Assembly: GCA_047635375.1 (NCBI GenBank) | Contig: JBLIKP010000077.1 | Location: 1-11,061, forward strand | Length of the DNA stretch: 11,061 nucleotides | Origin: JBLIKP01 sp047635375 | GTDB taxonomy: Bacteria; Bacteroidota; Bacteroidia; Sphingobacteriales; Sphingobacteriaceae | Direction: 5' to 3' | Part shown: positions 7,221-11,061 of the stretch, piece by piece | How positions within the stretch are numbered: position 1 is the stretch's first letter | Layout of the letters: each line of letters opens with the position of its first letter | Notes under the pieces: model-generated | The model's input: the letters and a program-made list of their open reading frames with translations, nothing else | Databases searched by the model: none | What the model was told of the DNA's origin: nothing | Program-made: the position numbers and the translations under genes

Positions 7221-8768
7221 ATGAGCCAGAAAATTGAAATTGTACTTTCCCCTGAATTAAGTGATATTGAGTCACATATCCTTAATGCTTGCGCAGAAAA
7301 ATTAAAAATACAGACGTCGGAAATTTCCGATTTCATCGTTAACCGGAAAGCCATTGACGCTCGAGGCAGATTTGTGAAAATCCGCCAATGGGTCACAGTA
7401 GCCGTTAAGGGAGAGAAAATCGACAGGCCAGAATTCAATCCAAAATACCATCAAGTACATAACCGCCCTGAAGTCCATATCGTGGGCGCTGGCCCAGCCG
7501 GACTATTTGCTGCACTGGCACTTTTAGAACACAACATGAAGCCCGTAATTATTGAGCGCGGGAAAAATGTACGTGAACGAAGACGTGACTTGGCGACTTT
7601 AAACAAAGAAGGCCTGGTTAATCCAGAGTCAAATTACTGCTTCGGTGAAGGCGGCGCGGGGACCTATTCAGACGGAAAACTTTACACCAGAAGCAAAAAA
7701 CGTGGCGATGTAGAAGCTGTTTTCCAAACCTTTGTGCACCATGGTGCCAATCCCGACATCCTCGTCAATGCCCGTCCGCACATTGGGACAAACAAACTTC
7801 CCGAAATCATTTCGGCGATAAGCAAAACCATCACCGATCACGGCGGAGAAATACTTTTCAACACCAAATTGACAGATTTGGCTTACTCCGATGGGGAATT
7901 AAAGTCAATCACCCTAAACGGAGATCAAAAAATTGACGCCAAGCATTTAATCGTCGCGACGGGACACTCCGCCAACGATATATACGAGCTTTTTGACAAG
8001 AAAAAATTAACATTGGAAGCAAAGCCCTTTGCGCTCGGATTAAGAGTAGAACACCCCCAAGAATTGATCGACAGCGTGCAATACCGTTGCGATTCAAGGG
8101 GAGAATTCCTTCCGCCAGCCTATTACAGTTTGGTGGAGCAGGTTCAAGACCGAGGCGTATTTTCTTTCTGCATGTGCCCAGGAGGGATTATCGCCCCATG
8201 TGCAACCGAAAACAACGAAATTGTGGTAAACGGGTGGTCGCCAAGTAAGCGGAACAATCCCTATGCAAATTCTGGAATGGTTGTTCAATTATTCCCAGAG
8301 GATTTCGGGACAAACTCTCCGCTTGACGGACTAAAATACCGTGCACAAATCGAGCAAAAAGCTTTTGAATACGGCGGAGGAAATCAAAAAGCCCCAGGCC
8401 AACGCCTTACCGATTTCGTTTATGGAAAATCAGGATCTGGAATCCCGCAAAACAGCTATATCCCGGGAGTTACGGAATCCAACTTGCTAGAAATTCTTCC
8501 ACAGGTTGTAGGAAAAAGACTTCAACAAGGCTTTAAAGCCTTTGGCGGAAAAATGAGGGGGTACATTTCAGAGGAAGCCGTTGTGGTTGGAGTTGAATCC
8601 AGAACTAGCAGCCCGGTAAGGATTCCACGCGATAAAGAAAACTTTATGCACCCCGACTGCAAGGGGATTTATCCTTGCGGCGAAGGCGCTGGTTTTGCAG
8701 GAGGGATCGCATCAGCAGCAGTTGACGGGATAAATTGTGCATTAGCTATAATGAAAAACGGAGAGTAA
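7221..8768 (+). CDS. FAD-dependent dehydrogenase of the COG2509 type
   Basis: This 515-residue flavoprotein has an N-terminal domain of about 80 residues. A Rossmann dinucleotide-binding motif follows (VGAGPAG, 88-94, with the acidic end of the second strand in IIERG at 110-114). Next come a glycine-rich signature CFGEGGAGTYSDGKLYTR (140-157) and the ATGHSA motif (246-251) common in two-domain flavoproteins. The C-terminal FAD motif is IYPCGEGAGFAGGIASAA near residue 490. The architecture matches the widespread, largely uncharacterised FAD-dependent dehydrogenases grouped as COG2509. They are predicted to be cytoplasmic, and their physiological substrate is not established. The gene is divergent from hisC with separate -7 boxes. 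Nothing around it indicates a pathway. Confidence 0.85.
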   Translation: MSQKIEIVLSPELSDIESHILNACAEKLKIQTSEISDFIVNRKAIDARGRFVKIRQWVTVAVKGEKIDRPEFNPKYHQVHNRPEVHIVGAGPAGLFAALALLEHNMKPVIIERGKNVRERRRDLATLNKEGLVNPESNYCFGEGGAGTYSDGKLYTRSKKRGDVEAVFQTFVHHGANPDILVNARPHIGTNKLPEIISAISKTITDHGGEILFNTKLTDLAYSDGELKSITLNGDQKIDAKHLIVATGHSANDIYELFDKKKLTLEAKPFALGLRVEHPQELIDSVQYRCDSRGEFLPPAYYSLVEQVQDRGVFSFCMCPGGIIAPCATENNEIVVNGWSPSKRNNPYANSGMVVQLFPEDFGTNSPLDGLKYRAQIEQKAFEYGGGNQKAPGQRLTDFVYGKSGSGIPQNSYIPGVTESNLLEILPQVVGKRLQQGFKAFGGKMRGYISEEAVVVGVESRTSSPVRIPRDKENFMHPDCKGIYPCGEGAGFAGGIASAAVDGINCALAIMKNGE

Positions 8769-8781
8769 AAATTTACCCTCC
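8760..8781 (+). terminator. Weak hairpin at the end of the FAD dehydrogenase gene
   Basis: GGAGAGTAAA and TTTACCCTCC can pair with one mismatch across a very small loop. The hairpin overlaps the stop codon and is followed after a few bases by a T-rich stretch. It lies in the 42-bp gap between convergent genes. The loop is too tight for the full stem, and the T tract is interrupted by G and A, so termination here is only possible. Confidence 0.3.
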
Positions 8782-8810
8782 ATTTGTGTTGTTCTTTATT
8801 TTTTGAATAA

Positions 8811-9326
8811 TTATTCCTTTATGAATTGAATCACTTTCCGGTCGTTTTCTGTTATAATTTCAACATAATAAGGTCCAGACACGTAATCGCTTACTTCAAT
8901 TTGATAGGATTGCTCTGAAATTGAGGGCTCAAGATTTTTGGTCTTTAAGAGTCTCGCCTCCATTCCATAAATATTAATTTCCCCTTCCTTTTCACTAATA
9001 AAAGAAACCGAAAAAAGATTATCGGCTGGAATTGATTTTAATACTGGTCGATGTATGGAGGTTAGTTCAATTAATTTTTGATTTGGTTCATTTATCAAAG
9101 CTTCTGAAACCGCTTTTGAGGGATAATAACTTTCGTTAATCGGGCTCATTGATTCGCAAACTCTTTGGAAAGCTTTCCTTGCCTGAGAATCATCATCCTC
9201 ACTACAAATACGGAAACATTCCTCCTTCAATTCAATATTTTTACTATTCTTTTTATCTTGAGCCGAAGCGTAAGAAAATCCACTTAAAAAAAAAATTACG
9301 GTTAAGATATTGCAAAGCTTTTTCAT
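8811..9326 (-). CDS. Small secreted protein with degenerate T9SS sorting-domain-like tail
   Basis: This 171-residue protein has a signal peptide with predicted cleavage ASA|Q after residue 22. The mature N-terminal part of about 70 residues is charged and has three cysteines (37, 41, 57) in ECFRIC...RVCESM. From about residue 95 the pattern follows type A T9SS sorting domains: SIPADNLFSVSF where PNP-x-FTVSF is usual, then INIYGMEARLLKTK, YQIEVSDYVSGPYYVEI and VIQFIKE. The PNP motif itself is missing. Nearly half of the protein would then be sorting domain with only a tiny cargo. It may be a surface or periplasmic peptide carrier, or a decayed T9SS protein that has lost its passenger. Function is unknown. 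A run of ten T in the coding strand lies inside the signal-peptide codons. Confidence 0.75.
   Translation of the reverse strand: MKKLCNILTVIFFLSGFSYASAQDKKNSKNIELKEECFRICSEDDDSQARKAFQRVCESMSPINESYYPSKAVSEALINEPNQKLIELTSIHRPVLKSIPADNLFSVSFISEKEGEINIYGMEARLLKTKNLEPSISEQSYQIEVSDYVSGPYYVEIITENDRKVIQFIKE
9286..9295. repeat. Ten-base homopolymer inside a signal-peptide coding region
   Basis: The plus strand has ten consecutive A. On the coding (minus) strand they are ten T spanning codons for residues I-F-F-L (about 11-14) in the hydrophobic core of the small secreted protein. A change by one base would shift the frame within the first 15 codons. Confidence 0.9.
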
Positions 9327-9468
9327 GGGGATATTTTTAAAAAATGAATATAAATTAAAAAGCGTATTCTGATTTTAATTTAATAATAATCCACTAATTT
9401 ATTGATAATCAAAATTTAACGAATCCAAAGGAGCATTATTACTTAATTCTTTAAAAACAACTTGCAGG

Positions 9469-9476
9469 TAAATTTG
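9469..9476 (+). promoter_or_regulatory. Putative -7 box (TAAATTTG) upstream of the MscS gene
   Basis: The octamer matches TAnnTTTG exactly and ends 33 bp before the ATG at 9510. No good TTG lies 17-23 bp upstream; the sequence there is AT-rich. The rest of this 183-bp divergent intergenic region (9327-9509) is AT-rich and shows no gene or RNA structure beyond an 11-bp palindrome at 9402-9412. Confidence 0.4.
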
Positions 9477-9509
9477 TAAAATTATTAACAGTCTAAAAAA
9501 CAACAAAAT

Positions 9510-10322
9510 ATGAATGAAGTTATTGAAACCATCTGGCCATTTGTAATAACCTACGGCCCAAAAGTAGTAATGGCCTTAGCCACACTAATCATTGGATTTT
9601 GGGTGATAAACTGGTTTGTAAGAACCGTTAAAAAGGTAATGATAAAACGGAATGTTGATGAATCCTTAATTCCATTTCTAAAATCATTATTGAACGCTCT
9701 TTTAAAGGTTATGCTATTAATTAGTGTAGCAGGTATGGTAGGCATAGAAACCACTAGTTTTATTGCCGTAATTGGAGCAGCAGGATTAGCCATAGGCTTG
9801 GCGCTTCAGGGGAGTCTTTCCAATTTTGCAGGAGGAGTTTTAATTTTAATCCTAAAACCATTTCAAAAAGGGGATTTTATTAACTCAGGATCCCACAGCG
9901 GAACGGTAAATTCAATTCAAATTTTCTATACCATCCTAAAAACGCCCGACAATAAAACTATTGTCCTTCCAAACGGCCCTTTAGCCAACAGCGCGATCAC
10001 CAATGTCACCGCCGAACCTACACGAAGACTAGACATGGTTTTCGGGATTGGGTATGGTGACGATGTTTTAAAAGCAAGAGCAGTTTTGGCTAAACTTGTT
10101 GAGGAAGATGAGCGAATATTCAAGGATCCATCTCCGGGTATTTTTGTGGAGGCTTTGGCCGATAGCTCAGTTAACTTTAAACTTAAGCTTTGGTTAAAAA
10201 AGGAAGATTATTGGGGAGCATTTTACGATTTCCAAGAGAAAGTAAAACTTACTTTCGATAAGGAAGGAATCTCAATTCCTTTCCCACAACGTGATGTTCA
10301 CATCCATAATCAAAAGTCTTAA
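9510..10322 (+). CDS. mscS: Small-conductance mechanosensitive channel, MscS family
   Basis: This 270-residue protein is about the size of E. coli MscS. It has three hydrophobic segments at roughly 17-37, 58-78 and 83-115. The third is the Gly/Ala-patterned pore helix GAAGLAIGLALQGSLSNFAG (89-108), running into the LKPFQKGDF segment (115-123) that starts the cytoplasmic beta domain. VLPNGPLANSAITN (152-165) is the other family landmark. The C-terminal alpha/beta domain is complete and ends with a short polar tail. Such inner-membrane channels form heptamers and release solutes on hypo-osmotic shock. The gene stands alone between a TAAATTTG -7 box and a strong intrinsic terminator. Confidence 0.95.
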   Translation: MNEVIETIWPFVITYGPKVVMALATLIIGFWVINWFVRTVKKVMIKRNVDESLIPFLKSLLNALLKVMLLISVAGMVGIETTSFIAVIGAAGLAIGLALQGSLSNFAGGVLILILKPFQKGDFINSGSHSGTVNSIQIFYTILKTPDNKTIVLPNGPLANSAITNVTAEPTRRLDMVFGIGYGDDVLKARAVLAKLVEEDERIFKDPSPGIFVEALADSSVNFKLKLWLKKEDYWGAFYDFQEKVKLTFDKEGISIPFPQRDVHIHNQKS

Positions 10323-10388
10323 ATATACCACCTTATTAATCATAATAGGCTGCTTTAACTAAGTCTAGTCATTTTTAGTGCACTTTTT

Positions 10389-10427
10389 AAAAGTCCGTTT
10401 TTCTTTATGAAAAACGGACTTTTTTTT
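10389..10427 (+). terminator. Strong intrinsic terminator after mscS
   Basis: A perfect 15-bp stem (10389-10403 with 10409-10423) with a 5-base TTTAT loop contains the core AGTCCG/CGGACT. It is followed by a run of eight T (10420-10427 including the stem end). It lies about 65 bp after the mscS stop and upstream of the HAD gene, so the two genes are probably separate transcription units. Confidence 0.9.
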
Positions 10428-10457
10428 GTCGTATGGGTATTATATTCCTTAACTTTT
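10425..10457 (+). promoter_or_regulatory. Putative promoter of the HAD-family gene
   Basis: TTTG at 10425-10428 is followed after 21 bp by TAACTTTT at 10450-10457, a near match to TAnnTTTG. The ATG at 10485 lies 27 bp downstream. The -33 element overlaps the T tract of the mscS terminator, an economical arrangement. One mismatch in the -7 box keeps confidence moderate. Confidence 0.45.
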
Positions 10458-10484
10458 ACTTACTAAAAACCAAAACATATACCC

Positions 10485-10934
10485 ATGAAAAACCTAACTT
10501 ATAATCGTCCGCTCATTATCGCAGTGGACTTCGATGGAACCATTGTTGAACACCGCGCCCCTAAAATGGGGAAACCTTTGCCTGGCGCATTTGAAACCTT
10601 AAAAGCCTTAAAAAATGAAGGACATCGTTTAATCCTTTGGACTTACCGTGATGGGGACGCATTAACCGAGGCAATAGACTTTTGCAGAGAGAATGGCCTA
10701 ACCTTTTTCGCTATCAACAATAGCTTTCCCCATGAAGAATACCTCCCCATTATGAGTCGTAAAATCAACGCCGATATTTTTATTGACGATAGAAATGTTG
10801 GTGGATTTGTAGGGTGGGCAAAAATTCGAAAAGACTTACTCACCGACGCCCCTCCTACTTTTTTCCATAATGTTAATAGACAACCCGCCAAAATTGGGGT
10901 GCTTATGCGAATGATGAACATCAATATATTTTAA
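10485..10934 (+). CDS. Small capless HAD-superfamily hydrolase-like protein
   Basis: This 149-residue protein has the HAD motifs in order. Motif I is DFDGT at 15-19, with nucleophile Asp15 and acid/base Asp17. Motif II is the Thr53 of LILWTYRDG, motif III a lysine near 93 (SRKINAD), and motif IV IDDRN at 100-104 with Asp101/Asp102 for Mg2+. There is no room for a cap domain, so it belongs with the short HAD proteins of Bacteroidota typified by B. thetaiotaomicron BT0820 (assignment from memory of that family). It is probably a cytoplasmic phosphatase of unknown substrate. All catalytic positions are present, so activity is plausible. The gene has its own putative promoter and ends 4 bp before the bidirectional terminator. 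Confidence 0.85.
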   Translation: MKNLTYNRPLIIAVDFDGTIVEHRAPKMGKPLPGAFETLKALKNEGHRLILWTYRDGDALTEAIDFCRENGLTFFAINNSFPHEEYLPIMSRKINADIFIDDRNVGGFVGWAKIRKDLLTDAPPTFFHNVNRQPAKIGVLMRMMNINIF

Positions 10935-10938
10935 GCAA

Positions 10939-10968
10939 AAAAAGGGTGCCGTTACCGGCACCCTTTTT
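10939..10968. terminator. Bidirectional intrinsic terminator between convergent genes
   Basis: A perfect 13-bp stem (10939-10951 with 10956-10968) with loop TTAC has a GGGTGCCG/CGGCACCC core. It carries five T at the right end for plus-strand transcripts and seven A at the left (10937-10943), which read as seven T for minus-strand transcripts. It sits between the HAD gene and the minus-strand T9SS gene and can serve both. Confidence 0.9.
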
Positions 10969-10988
10969 AAAATTGATGTTGTTGATTA

Positions 10989-11061
10989 TTAATTAACTAA
11001 AAATTTCTTTGTTAATGATTTCTTATCATCTAGTACAAGGTTAATTAAGTATAAACCTTTT
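10989..11061 (-). CDS. C-terminal end of a T9SS-sorted secreted protein (5' part outside window)
   Basis: On the minus strand the last 23 codons read KGLYLINLVLDDKK, then SLTKKFLVN, followed by tandem stops TAA TAA. GLYLINL, a charged turn and a final KKFLVN strand are the typical end of a type A T9SS sorting domain. They resemble the ends of the two large secreted proteins in this window (GVYFIRL...GKLILEK). The passenger lies outside the window, so function cannot be inferred. It converges on the HAD gene across the bidirectional terminator. Confidence 0.75.
   Translation of the reverse strand, partial: KGLYLINLVLDDKKSLTKKFLVN

Noticed and set aside
9402..9412. Palindrome TTGAT-A-ATCAA in the mscS upstream region as an operator
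   Set aside because: An 11-bp palindrome in very AT-rich sequence is expected by chance, and it is not positioned against a convincing promoter.

Overview
The window looks like a piece of a Bacteroidota chromosome, most likely from a Flavobacteriales-type organism. The base composition is AT-rich. Genes have A-rich leaders rather than Shine-Dalgarno sites. Several intergenic regions carry TAnnTTTG-type -7 boxes, including two exact TATCTTTG copies. Signal peptides end in AxA|Q. Several proteins end in C-terminal domains of the type IX secretion system (T9SS) sorting kind. No plasmid, phage, IS, CRISPR, rRNA or tRNA signal was seen.

Layout: (a) 1-114 is the 3' end of a gene that resembles fmt (methionyl-tRNA formyltransferase). 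(b) 154-2304 and 2497-4656 are two tandem paralogues of 716 and 719 aa. Each has a signal peptide, a long beta-rich region with Asp-box (BNR/sortilin-like) motifs and a type A T9SS sorting domain. (c) 4662-5528 (-) is a fold-type IV PLP enzyme (PabC/IlvE-like). (d) 5566-6024 is a small two-helix membrane protein whose 3' end overlaps (e) a HisC-type aminotransferase, 6002-7093 (-). (f) 7221-8768 is a FAD-dependent dehydrogenase read divergently from hisC. (g) 8811-9326 (-) is a small secreted protein with a degenerate sorting-domain-like tail. (h) 9510-10322 is an MscS-family channel with a strong terminator behind it. (i) 10485-10934 is a small HAD-family protein. It is separated by a bidirectional terminator from (j) the 3' end of another T9SS-tailed protein on the minus strand.

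Most genes are single transcription units in alternating orientation with very tight convergent ends, so little operon-based functional inference is possible. The shared themes are housekeeping metabolism (PLP and FAD enzymes) and secretion of T9SS cargo.

The most interesting structure is the tandem pair. The second copy is preceded by a decayed, in-frame remnant of the fmt 3' end, so the duplicated unit included the tail of the upstream gene. Within these otherwise strongly diverged repeats, a block of about 135 bp is identical at all but one substitution and one 1-bp indel. It covers the last fmt codons, the 5' leader, the signal peptide and the first five mature residues. On both sides synonymous sites differ at once. 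This is the pattern expected of a localized gene-conversion tract or a recombining leader cassette.
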